From NCBI RefSeq assembly GCF_002754375.1, contig NZ_PEFF01000001.1:744001-808000 (forward strand): a stretch of DNA of 64,000 nucleotides. The letters are read 5' to 3'. The position numbers and the translations under genes are program-made. The notes under the pieces were generated by a model. The model did not search any database, had not been told where the DNA came from, and saw nothing but the letters and a program-made list of their open reading frames with translations. This DNA comes from Variovorax sp. 54 (GTDB taxonomy: Bacteria > Pseudomonadota > Gammaproteobacteria > Burkholderiales > Burkholderiaceae_C). This document shows positions 52,703 through 60,960 of the stretch, in pieces (position 1 is the stretch's first letter; each line of letters begins with the position of its first letter).

Positions 52703-53856
52703 CGCGTGCCCGCCTCGCGCAGCGCCAGCTTGGCGATGTTCAACTGATGGATCTGGCTCGTGCCCTCGTACAGACGGAACAGGCGCACGTCACGGTAGTA
52801 GCGCTCGATGGGGCTGAAGTCGGCCACGTAGCCCGAACCGCCGAACATCTGCACCGCACGGTCGGCCACGCGACCGCACATCTCGGACGCGAAGTACTTG
52901 CACATCGAGGCCGACATCGCCACGTCTTCGCCGCGATCGCGCGCACGCGCGGCTTCGAGGATCATCGAGCGCGCCGCGTAGATGTCGGTGCGGCTGTCGG
53001 CAATCATGGCCTGCACCAGCTGGAAGTCGGCCACCGCCTGGCCGAACTGGTTGCGGCCGCTCGTGTGCGCCATGGCCAGGTCCAGCATGCGGATGGCTGG
53101 GCCCGTGCACAGCGCCGCCAGGTGCAGGCGCTGCTTGTTGAGCACCTTCATCACCGTCTGGAAGCCCGCGCCCTCGCGCCCACCGATGAGCTGGTCGGCA
53201 TGCACGCGGCACTCGTTGAAATGCACGTCGGACACGAACGAGCCGGCCTGTCCCATCATGCGGTAGGGCTCGCCCGTCGTGAGACCCGGGCCGCGCTCGA
53301 CCAGAAACGCCGACACGCCCTTGCTGCCCTTCGAGCCTTCTTCGGTGCGGGCGATGACGGTGAACACATCGGCCACCGGCGCGTTGGTGATGAAGCGCTT
53401 GCTGCCGTTGAGCACGTAGTGGTCGCCCTCGCGGCGCGCGGTGGTCCGCACATTGCTCGCCTCCGAGCCGGCCTCGGGCTCCGTGAGCGCCAGGCAGCCC
53501 GTGAGTTCGCCCGTGGCCATGCGCGGCAGCCAGCGCTGCTTCTGCGCCTCGGTGCCGTCGGCCACCAGCGCTTCGGAGCCGATGCCGGTGTTGGTGCCCA
53601 CGCGGGCACGCAGCGCCACCGACGACTGCGACAGCTCCATCGCGCACAGCACGAGCTCCTCGGTCGTGAGGCCCAGGCCGCCATACGCTTCGGGAATGCT
53701 CCAGCCGAAGTAGCCCTTGCGCCGCAACTCGTCGACCACCTCGGGCGGGATGTCGTTCTCGCGGCTGACCTGTTCTTCCAGCGGATGCCAGCGTTCGCGA
53801 ACGAAGGCGCGGATGTCGGCCCGCAGGGCCTCGAAGTGGGGGGTGTCTCGGATCAT
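52699..53856 (-). CDS. Acyl-CoA dehydrogenase family protein
   Basis: 385 residues starting MIRDTPHFEALRADIRAFVR; an upstream frame to 53898 is not family-like. Features: LALTEPEAGSEASNVRTTAR, YVLNGSKRFITNAPVADVFT, MFGGSGYVADFSPIERYYRD, RLYEGTSQIHQLNIAKLALR with the usual Glu. It oxidises an acyl-CoA with FAD and electron transfer flavoprotein. First gene of the four-gene catabolic operon, divergent from the IclR gene. Confidence 0.93.
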   Translation of the reverse strand: MIRDTPHFEALRADIRAFVRERWHPLEEQVSRENDIPPEVVDELRRKGYFGWSIPEAYGGLGLTTEELVLCAMELSQSSVALRARVGTNTGIGSEALVADGTEAQKQRWLPRMATGELTGCLALTEPEAGSEASNVRTTARREGDHYVLNGSKRFITNAPVADVFTVIARTEEGSKGSKGVSAFLVERGPGLTTGEPYRMMGQAGSFVSDVHFNECRVHADQLIGGREGAGFQTVMKVLNKQRLHLAALCTGPAIRMLDLAMAHTSGRNQFGQAVADFQLVQAMIADSRTDIYAARSMILEAARARDRGEDVAMSASMCKYFASEMCGRVADRAVQMFGGSGYVADFSPIERYYRDVRLFRLYEGTSQIHQLNIAKLALREAGTR

Positions 53857-53902
53857 GGTGAGCGCGACTGTAGGAAGCAGGTCCACAATCACCGGCACTG
53901 AA

Positions 53903-53917
53903 TTTCAATTATTGAAA
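53903..53917. promoter_or_regulatory. Perfect palindrome, candidate IclR operator
   Basis: TTTCAAT-T-ATTGAAA is a perfect 7-1-7 inverted repeat in the 76-base gap between the divergent acyl-CoA dehydrogenase and IclR genes. IclR-family proteins bind such AT-rich palindromes that overlap divergent promoters. Predicted from symmetry and context. Confidence 0.65.
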
Positions 53918-53932
53918 CTGCGATTCACACCC

Positions 53933-54763
53933 ATGCCTCGCCCCACCCAGAATCGCCGCCAGCCCATGAAGGACTCCGACGACCTGCGCCGGGTACGCGA
54001 CGAAGACCCGTACTTTGCCGGCACCCTGGCCAAAGGCCTGCTCATCCTGCAGACTTTTGTGAGCGACCCGCGCGCGCACGCCAACAGCGAGTTCGCCACC
54101 AAGCTGGGCCTGCCGCGCCCGACCGTCTCGCGCCTGTGCCGCACCCTGTTGGCCATGGGCTTCCTGGACCACGACGAGCGGCTCGACCGCTACTTCATCG
54201 GCCCGGCCGCCGTGGCGCTGTGCTACCCCTACGTCATCAACACGCCCCTGCTGGCCATGCTGCGCCCGGCCATGCAGCAGCTGGCCGACCGCATCGAGGG
54301 CGCGGTCTCGGTCGGCGTGACCAACGACCTCGACGTGGTCTACCTGGAAACCTGTGCCCACGAAGGCGGCACCTTGAAGCGCCCCGGCGTGGGTGCCGTG
54401 CGCGGCATCGTGGAAACCGCCATGGGCCGTGCGTGGCTGGCGCAATTGCCCGCGGGTGAACGCCAGGAGTTCCTTGCCCGCGTGAAGCGCGAGCGGCCTG
54501 AAGAGCATGCACGCTGCATGGAAGGCGTGCGCGAGAGCGTCGCGAACTACGCCAAGCGCGGCTTCGCGATCAACCTGGGCGATTCAGGGTTTGGCGTGCT
54601 TGCTGCGGGCGCCGCGGCACGCGTTCGCTACGGACCGCGGCGGCTGCTGTTCAACTGCGCGGTGCCGGGGTTTCACTGGAAGAAGTCGCAGCTGCTGGAC
54701 ACGATCGGGCCGGGGCTGGTGCAGCTGGTGGGGGCGGCGGATCGGCAGTCGGGGTTGCGGTGA
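53933..54763 (+). CDS. IclR-family transcriptional regulator
   Basis: 276 residues. Winged helix (FAGTLAKGLLILQTFVSDPR; NSEFATKLGLPRPTVSRLCR) and effector-binding domain (LLAMLRPAMQQLADRIEGAV; VGAVRGIVETAMGRAWLAQL). ATG at 53933 or an alternative at 53966. It is divergent from the acyl-CoA dehydrogenase/Bug/CaiB operon and probably its regulator. Confidence 0.92.
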   Translation: MPRPTQNRRQPMKDSDDLRRVRDEDPYFAGTLAKGLLILQTFVSDPRAHANSEFATKLGLPRPTVSRLCRTLLAMGFLDHDERLDRYFIGPAAVALCYPYVINTPLLAMLRPAMQQLADRIEGAVSVGVTNDLDVVYLETCAHEGGTLKRPGVGAVRGIVETAMGRAWLAQLPAGERQEFLARVKRERPEEHARCMEGVRESVANYAKRGFAINLGDSGFGVLAAGAAARVRYGPRRLLFNCAVPGFHWKKSQLLDTIGPGLVQLVGAADRQSGLR

Positions 54764-54888
54764 GGCGACGCAGGTCGCGGATCTGCTAGTGCGTCGGCGG
54801 GACCAGCGTGGCTTGCTGGCCCGCACCGAATTCGAAGCGCACACCCGGATTCACCGGCGACGCATCCGCGTACGCAGCGCCACGGCGC

Positions 54889-56481
54889 CTAGCCAGGTGA
54901 CGTGCATGTGAAGCTGGACGCTGCGTCAGGATCGCCGGCACCGTTGTACTTCGGAAACTGCGGATATCTGCACATCGGCCGCTGCATGCCCTTGGCCGGC
55001 TCGACGCTGCGCGTGGCGACGATCTCGCGGGCGCTGGGACGGGTGCCAGTTTCGATCCAGTCGAACATCGGGGTGACGAGGTCGACGCTGTCCGGGCCCT
55101 TGCCGCCGTCCGGTGTGGCGGCGCAGTGGTCGTTGCCTGCCAGCACGTAGTACTCGACGAACCGGTCGGCCGCGGCCTGCCCGCCCGCTGCGGCGACGAC
55201 CTTGCTGTAGTAGTCCGTGGTGTTGTTCTGCGTGATCAGCCAGTCGGTGGTGCCATGCATGAGCAGCATCTTGCCGTTGCGGGCCCGAAAGCCGCTCAGG
55301 TCGGGGTTGACTGCATCGATCAGGCGCGCGAGGTGGTCGAGCCGGTTCGTGTACTGCAGGGGGTCGACTTTCAGTGGGTCTGCGGACGGGTCCTGCGCCA
55401 CAAAGAACTTCATGTAGTCGCCGCCGAGAACCTGGAAGGTGGTGCCTCCGATGGCCTGCCATGACGCGTCGTCGGCGGTCTCGCCGCCGACATAGGGAAA
55501 GGCCGGCCATGTGTAGCGGCCACCCGCCACATCGGTGGGTTCATACAGGACCTTGGCGGACGCCAGCTGCGCGTCGGTCAGGCAAGAGTCGGCGTCGGCG
55601 CCCGTGCATCGGAGCTGGGCCAGGTCGGGCTTGCAGGCCTCGGGGTGGCTGATGATGCCGTCCTTCAGGCCGTCGAGCGCATCGCATTGGGACTGCATGA
55701 AGTTCGCGAGCGTCTTGACCTTCGGGATGCTCAGGCCCGCCTCGGGCTGGGCCAGCTGCTTGAGTATTTTTTGATACCAGAGGAACTGGCCCGTGTAGGC
55801 ATTGGCCGGGGCGCGCGCAATCACGCCGTCGAACAGATCGGGATGCCGTTGCGCCTGGATCAACGCCTGGCGCCCGCCGCCCGAACAGCCCTCGTAGACA
55901 AACTTCGAGCGCCCGACCGATTCGCCGTAGCGCGAGCGGAGCACGGCCTTCGCCGATGCAAGCACCTTGGGCACGGCACCGTCCGCGTAGTCCTGAAGCA
56001 ACTGAGAGTCCATGGCGAAGGAACCGTTGGGGTGTTTGGCTGCGTCGTGCCCGTGGTTCGTCGCGATGGTGGCGTAGCCACTTTCCGCGACGCCGGGGCT
56101 GTAGGCGCTGGGGTAGATGGCGCCGTCGAAGCCGCCGCCGCCGATGAACAGGACACGCTGGTTCCAGCTGCTGGGCAGCTTGACTTCAAACGCGAGCTCC
56201 GGCGGCAACTCGCCGCGCACGGTGCAGGTCTCAGGCGCGGTGTCTGTCTGGGGCGTCAGCGTCGCTTGCGTGATCGTGGCGCCTTCGAAGATCCGGTTCA
56301 GGAAGCTGTTGCATGCGGCCTGCGCGCTTCCGGTGGCGGACGGGAACAGCGCAGGTGGCGCGCTGCCGCCGCCACCGCTACCGCCGCCGCAGGAAGCAAG
56401 CAGCGCCGCAGCAGCCACCACGGACCACGAGGTGATGCGCCGGTGGGTGTCGCGCCGACATGTGAGAGGGGCCATCTTCAT
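54889..56481 (-). CDS. Tannase/feruloyl-esterase family lipoprotein
   Basis: 530 residues. The start ATG at 56481 follows aaggaga; the signal peptide ends with lipobox ALLASC and is followed by a Gly/Ser-rich linker. The tannase fold motifs are complete: CS-D-HC triad elements in YEGCSGGGRQALIQAQ (CSGGG), HGTTDWLI (Asp) and LAGNDHCAATPDG (His-Cys). Two Cys pair up with the triad in this family. It should hydrolyse ester bonds of plant phenolic esters outside the cytoplasm. Confidence 0.9.
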   Translation of the reverse strand: MKMAPLTCRRDTHRRITSWSVVAAAALLASCGGGSGGGGSAPPALFPSATGSAQAACNSFLNRIFEGATITQATLTPQTDTAPETCTVRGELPPELAFEVKLPSSWNQRVLFIGGGGFDGAIYPSAYSPGVAESGYATIATNHGHDAAKHPNGSFAMDSQLLQDYADGAVPKVLASAKAVLRSRYGESVGRSKFVYEGCSGGGRQALIQAQRHPDLFDGVIARAPANAYTGQFLWYQKILKQLAQPEAGLSIPKVKTLANFMQSQCDALDGLKDGIISHPEACKPDLAQLRCTGADADSCLTDAQLASAKVLYEPTDVAGGRYTWPAFPYVGGETADDASWQAIGGTTFQVLGGDYMKFFVAQDPSADPLKVDPLQYTNRLDHLARLIDAVNPDLSGFRARNGKMLLMHGTTDWLITQNNTTDYYSKVVAAAGGQAAADRFVEYYVLAGNDHCAATPDGGKGPDSVDLVTPMFDWIETGTRPSAREIVATRSVEPAKGMQRPMCRYPQFPKYNGAGDPDAASSFTCTSPG

Positions 56482-56534
56482 TTTTTGTCTCCTTGTTGGG
56501 GCAATGCCCCCGTGAACGCGCACGCTGGCGCGGA

Positions 56535-57131
56535 AAGCCGAGCCTCGCTGCCAACAACTTTGCGGAGTTGCGCCAGTGGATCGCGTCGAACGGCGGCAAG
56601 GTGAACCTCGCCAACGCGGGGCTCGGCTCCGCATCGCACCTGTGCGGCCTGATGCTCCAGGGCGCGCTGAAGACGAGCATGACGCCCGTGCCCTACAAAG
56701 GAACCGCGCCTGCAATGACGGACCTCATCGGCGGCCAGGTCGATGTGATGTGCGAACAGGCGACCAATGCGGTGCCGCAGATCGAGGGAAAGAAGGTCAA
56801 GGTCTACGGCATCACCAGCTTGCAGCGGCTCCCGCTCGCGGCGCTGAAGGACACGCCGACCCTGTCCGAAGCCGGACTCAAGGACTTCAACGTCCAGGTT
56901 TGGCACGGCTTGTACGCACCGCGTGGCACGCCTGCCGCAGTGCTCGCCAAGCTCAACGCCGCACTGCGCATCGCGCTGAAAGATCCTGATCTGATCAAGC
57001 GGGAGGAGGCGCTCGGCCTCACCGTCGTCAATGACGACCGGCTCGACCCCGCGGCCCACAGGAAATACCTTCAAGCTGAAATGGCGCGGTGGTCGAAGGT
57101 GATCAAGGACGCTGGCGAATACGCCGACTGA
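56535..57131 (+). pseudogene. 5'-truncated Bug (TctC) receptor pseudogene
   Basis: The frame encodes only the last ~199 residues of a Bug receptor, starting KPSLAANNFAELRQWIAS; the usual signal peptide and first ~120 residues are missing. Downstream motifs are typical: VNLANAGLGSASHLCGLMLQ, YKGTAPAMTDLIGGQVDVMC, WHGLYAPRGTPAAVLAKLNA. The upstream junction lies within 55 bases of the tannase gene start on the other strand, so a deletion or rearrangement joined the two. Without leader and start it is unlikely to be functional. Confidence 0.82.
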
Positions 57132-57205
57132 TGCGACGAGGGCGGCGGGCTGACAGCGCCCGCGCTTTCCGTTGGATGGCATGGCGGGTCGGTCGGCACG
57201 GCGGT

Positions 57206-58099
57206 TCATCCATCAGCGCGTGGATGCCCCAACCGCTCCTGCAGGAACTCGATGAACCGCAGCGTCTTGGCTGGCAGCAGCCGGGTTTCGGTCAGCGCAT
57301 ACACCGGCACCGGCTCTCCATGCCAATCCGGCAGGATGCGACGCAGACGCCCTTGGGCCAGGTCGTCGGCCGCCACACCTTCGGCCAGCAGCGCGATCCC
57401 CTGGTCGTGCACCGCGAGGCTGCGGTACATGCCGACGCTGGTGACGGTGAAGCGCCGGCCGATGCGCACCTCGGCCGTTGCCTCGTCGTTGTGCAGCACC
57501 CAGGGGCCGGACTTCGGGAAGCCAAGGCACTCGTGCTGCTGCAGCTCGGCGGGATCGCGCGGTTCGCCGGCCGTCTTCAGGTAGCCCGGCGATGCGTAGA
57601 GACAAGGCGTCAGCCGCGCCAGCAGACGCGCGATCAGCGTCGAACTGGGTTGCTCTCCCATGCGAATGGCGACGTCGAAGGGCTCGGCCACAAGGTCCAC
57701 ATTGCGTGGGCTGAGGTCCAGGTCGAATGCGATGCCCGGATAGCGGCGCGCGAACTCCGCGATCAGCGGTGCCAGGTAGATGGTCGCGAAGTCCACCGGC
57801 AATGACGCACGCAGCACGCCGGTGGGCTGGGCCAGCATCTCGCCCAATTGCTCATGCGCGATGCGCGCCTCCTCGACGATGCGCCGGCAACGCTCGTAGT
57901 AGAGCTGCCCCGCCTCGGTCAGTTCGATCCTGCGCGTCGTGCGATGCAGCAGGCGCAGGCCGATCACCTTTTCCAGCGCCCCGATGCGGCGCGACAAGGT
58001 CGAATTGGGCACCCCCGTGACCTCCGCCGCCCCCCGAAAGCTCTTGGCTTTCACGACCTCCACGAAGAGGGCCATGTCGTTCAGGTATTCCGTGCTCAT
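57206..58099 (-). CDS. LysR-family transcriptional regulator
   Basis: 297 residues: winged helix NDMALFVEVVKAKSFRGAAE then VTGVPNSTLSRRIGALEKVI and substrate domain (VLRASLPVDFATIYLAPLIA, DLVAEPFDVAIRMGEQPSST). Divergent from the Old Yellow Enzyme gene across 149 bases that contain gattaatc (58153-58160) and other AT-rich symmetric elements; it probably regulates that gene. Confidence 0.92.
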   Translation of the reverse strand: MSTEYLNDMALFVEVVKAKSFRGAAEVTGVPNSTLSRRIGALEKVIGLRLLHRTTRRIELTEAGQLYYERCRRIVEEARIAHEQLGEMLAQPTGVLRASLPVDFATIYLAPLIAEFARRYPGIAFDLDLSPRNVDLVAEPFDVAIRMGEQPSSTLIARLLARLTPCLYASPGYLKTAGEPRDPAELQQHECLGFPKSGPWVLHNDEATAEVRIGRRFTVTSVGMYRSLAVHDQGIALLAEGVAADDLAQGRLRRILPDWHGEPVPVYALTETRLLPAKTLRFIEFLQERLGHPRADG

Positions 58100-58248
58100 T
58101 GCGCCAATTTTGGATCAATCAATCTCACTAGACCATCTTTATCTCACCGATGGATTAATCGAAGATTGCCTTCTTCTTCAGCGCGACGCACGCGTTCAAG
58201 CCAGCTCAGACGGTCTGGGCACTTTTTTCAACCTCATCCGAAATCGCC

Positions 58249-59319
58249 ATGAAACAACTGTTCAACCCCGTCCAAGTCGGCCGCTACACCCTCTCGAACC
58301 GCCTCGTGATGGCACCGATGACCCGCTCGCGCGCCGAGTTCGATGGCACGCCCAAGGCGCTGGCCGTCACCTACTACGCGCAGCGCGCCACCGTCGGCCT
58401 GATCGTCTCCGAGGGCACGCAACCTTCCGACGACGGGCAGGGCTATCTCTGCACCCCCGGCATCTACACCGATGCCCAGGTCGCCGGCTGGAAGGCCATC
58501 ACGCAGGCCGTGCACGACAAGGGCTCGCGCCTCTTCATCCAGCTCATGCACGCGGGGCGCATGTCCCATCCCGACAACACGCCGCACCACCGTCAGCCGG
58601 TCGCCCCCTCGGCCATCGCCCCCGGCGCGCCGATGTTCACCATGACCGGCATGCAGCCCATTCCCGAGCCCCGTGCGCTGACCACCGATGAGATTCGCCA
58701 GACGGTGGCGGACTTCCGCCTGGCCGCGCGCCGGGCCATCGAAGCAGGTGCCGACGGGGTCGAGATCCACGGCGCAAACGGCTATCTCATCCAGCAGTTC
58801 TTCGCCCCGAGCGCCAACACCCGCACCGACCTGTACGGTGGGTCGGTCGAGAACCGCGCCCGCTTCGCGATCGAGGTGGCCGCAGCGATCGCAGAAGAAA
58901 TCGGCGCGGACCGGACCGCCATTCGTTTGTCTCCCGGCGCCAAGCTCGGGGGCATCGACGAAGGCTCCGAAGCGCCGGCCCTGTACCGCCATCTGATCAC
59001 CGAACTCGCCAAGCTGGGCCTGGCCTACGTGCATGTGATGCACGTAGGCGACGAGGCCCTGGTGGCAGACATCCGCAAGCTCTGGCGCGGCACGCTCATC
59101 GTGAACCGCCCGTCGCGCGCACGCGAACAGATCGGCACCGACCTGGCGTCGGGCCTGGCCGAGCTCGAAGCCTATGGACAGATGGTGCTGGCCAACCCCG
59201 ACTTCGTCGAACGCCTCCAGACCCACGCACCGATGAACCCACCAGACCACGCCACCTACTACGGCGGCGACGCCAAGGGCTACACCGACTACGCCAGCCT
59301 GAGCGGCGCAGCAGCCTGA
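58249..59319 (+). CDS. Old Yellow Enzyme family alkene reductase (NemA-like)
   Basis: 356 residues, FMN-dependent. FNPVQVGRYTLSNRLVMAPM at the N-terminus, HGANGYLIQQFFAPSANTRT (catalytic His-Gly-Ala-Asn pair) and YGGSVENRARFAIEVAAAIA typical of OYEs. Reduces activated alkenes, nitrate esters or quinones with NAD(P)H in the cytoplasm. Same-direction neighbours are absent; LysR lies divergently. Confidence 0.93.
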   Translation: MKQLFNPVQVGRYTLSNRLVMAPMTRSRAEFDGTPKALAVTYYAQRATVGLIVSEGTQPSDDGQGYLCTPGIYTDAQVAGWKAITQAVHDKGSRLFIQLMHAGRMSHPDNTPHHRQPVAPSAIAPGAPMFTMTGMQPIPEPRALTTDEIRQTVADFRLAARRAIEAGADGVEIHGANGYLIQQFFAPSANTRTDLYGGSVENRARFAIEVAAAIAEEIGADRTAIRLSPGAKLGGIDEGSEAPALYRHLITELAKLGLAYVHVMHVGDEALVADIRKLWRGTLIVNRPSRAREQIGTDLASGLAELEAYGQMVLANPDFVERLQTHAPMNPPDHATYYGGDAKGYTDYASLSGAAA

Positions 59320-59408
59320 CACCGCGCTGCGAGACGCATCCACCGGGTTCTGCGCGGTGGTGCGTCCCGCGTATCACCTTCAGCTGCCTGCGGTGCTGGC
59401 CCCCATGC

Positions 59409-60566
59409 CTACGGGAAAAGAACGGCGCCCCCGCGATTGAGGTCCGCCAGCAAGACGCCCTGAACATAGACGGCATAGTCCGCGAAGAACATCGCTGCGC
59501 CCCCGCTCGCTCCGGTAGGAACACTCAGGCCCGAGTAGAAAAATCCCTGGCTCGCCTGGTCGTTGAGTCGCGCGAGCCCTGCGGGCGTGTTGATATCGAC
59601 CGGGCCCCCAGGCATTTCATCCGAGAAGCGATAGGCCACTGCCGCGGGCCTGCTGCTGTCGAGCTCGTAGGTGTTGAAAACACCTCGAACGGGCTGTCCG
59701 CTGCGGTTCGCAAAATACTCGAAGTAGCCCTTGTAGCGGAATCCGGTTTGACCGCGGCTGTTGAGTTGCGGCTTCGGATCGGAGACGACCGGTTCGAACG
59801 CGTAACTGTAGGTCGCCCCTGCGGCTGCAGAGCTTTTGACGACGATCGCATTCACGCTCGGGCTGAGACCCAGCTCCGTGTTCAGGAAGCGATAGCCTTC
59901 CTGCCCCAACGCGTTCAACCGGGCGATGAAGTCTGCCGGCATCATCAGATCGAAGCTGAATTTTTGATAGGTGTAGGTGGCGGGCTGACTTTCGTTCTTC
60001 ACCAGAATGAAGCTGGCCTTGCGGATGGCATTGAGCGAATCGTCCAGCGTATGCGTCTCCCCCACCAGGTGGTGCAGCACGTAGCCTTTGGCGCCCTCGT
60101 CTTCCAACCGCTGCAGCAGCGCGTTGCTGGCCCCGTCCCAGCCATCGCGACCTGAGAAGGTGAGCGTGAATTCCTTGTAGCTGTATTTGTCGTTGGCGGC
60201 CTGCGGATTGACATAGAGAGAGTTGCTTCCGACGGGACGCAGTCGGACGCTGCCTTTGGCGCCTTGGTCGTTCAGTTGCTGCACGACGGCCGGCACCGAG
60301 GCAATGTAGGAATCCTTGTCGCCGTCCCAGGCAGACGGGAACGTCTCATATTGCGCGGGTGCAGGTGTTCCGGGTTCCTGGGTTCCAGGTCCCTGCGTCC
60401 CGGGCACTTGCGTTCCAGGCCCTTGTGTTCCGGGGTCGTCCGTTCCAGGCCCGATAAGCCCCACGGGGAAGCCACCGCCACCTCCGCCCCCGCTGCCACC
60501 CCCGCATGCCGCAAGCATCAAGGCGACTGCCGTTGCAGCAGCCACTGCAGATTTTCTGAATTTCAT
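59409..60566 (-). CDS. Lipoprotein with PGTQ-repeat linker, unknown function
   Basis: About 385 residues. The start ATG at 60566 gives MKFRKSAVAAATAVALMLAA then C, a lipoprotein signal, followed by GGGSGGGGGGG and a low-complexity linker of PGTQ/PGTD units. The body has three similar segments: SAWDGDKDSYIASVPAVVQQ, LRPVGSNSLYVNP with SYKEFTLTFSGRDGW, and LNALGQEGYRFLNTEL, suggesting an internally repeated fold of unknown type. No family recognised. Confidence 0.7.
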   Translation of the reverse strand: MKFRKSAVAAATAVALMLAACGGGSGGGGGGGFPVGLIGPGTDDPGTQGPGTQVPGTQGPGTQEPGTPAPAQYETFPSAWDGDKDSYIASVPAVVQQLNDQGAKGSVRLRPVGSNSLYVNPQAANDKYSYKEFTLTFSGRDGWDGASNALLQRLEDEGAKGYVLHHLVGETHTLDDSLNAIRKASFILVKNESQPATYTYQKFSFDLMMPADFIARLNALGQEGYRFLNTELGLSPSVNAIVVKSSAAAGATYSYAFEPVVSDPKPQLNSRGQTGFRYKGYFEYFANRSGQPVRGVFNTYELDSSRPAAVAYRFSDEMPGGPVDINTPAGLARLNDQASQGFFYSGLSVPTGASGGAAMFFADYAVYVQGVLLADLNRGGAVLFP

Positions 60567-60960
60567 TCCCTTGCCTTTCAATTTTGTCGAAGCCAATGCT
60601 GCCGAGATGGCAACGTTGTCCATGGCGATCGGTCCTCCCAACGTGGCCCGTCAGATCACCGTCGACGTTTGTATGGCCGTCGGGAGAAATTTCCCCATGC
60701 CGAAAGTCACAACGACCTGAAAGCTATGTGAAATCGATTTTTTGTCATGAGTAAGTTATGACTAATTTGAAGCATGTGATCGGAAGAGAGACGGTGTCTT
60801 CCCTTTCCAATATCGAGAGGGTTCGCATGACGATTCTGGATTTGCCTCACCGATCTATTCTTCTCACCTGATTTTGAAAAGTAGCGCCTTGGCAAGGCGT
60901 CTTTGAAACCGGCATCGGCCCACCAGGCGAACAGCGCCGTGGCAATGACGCGGCAGACAA
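60567..60960. other. Intergenic region with two inverted repeats
   Basis: 394 bases without a convincing gene. An interrupted palindrome gtcat(9)atgac lies at 60744-60762 in a low-GC section (60720-60790), a likely operator/promoter for the lipoprotein gene. A compact palindrome cgccttggcaaggcg lies at 60885-60899, about 60 bases downstream of the hybrid kinase stop, and may be its terminator; on the minus strand it is followed by ctacttttc. Confidence 0.45.

Noticed and set aside
60350..60470. Short tandem repeats resembling a CRISPR or minisatellite.
   Set aside because: They are codons for PGTQ/PGTD units within the lipoprotein linker, about 12-15 bases each, not spacer-separated repeats.
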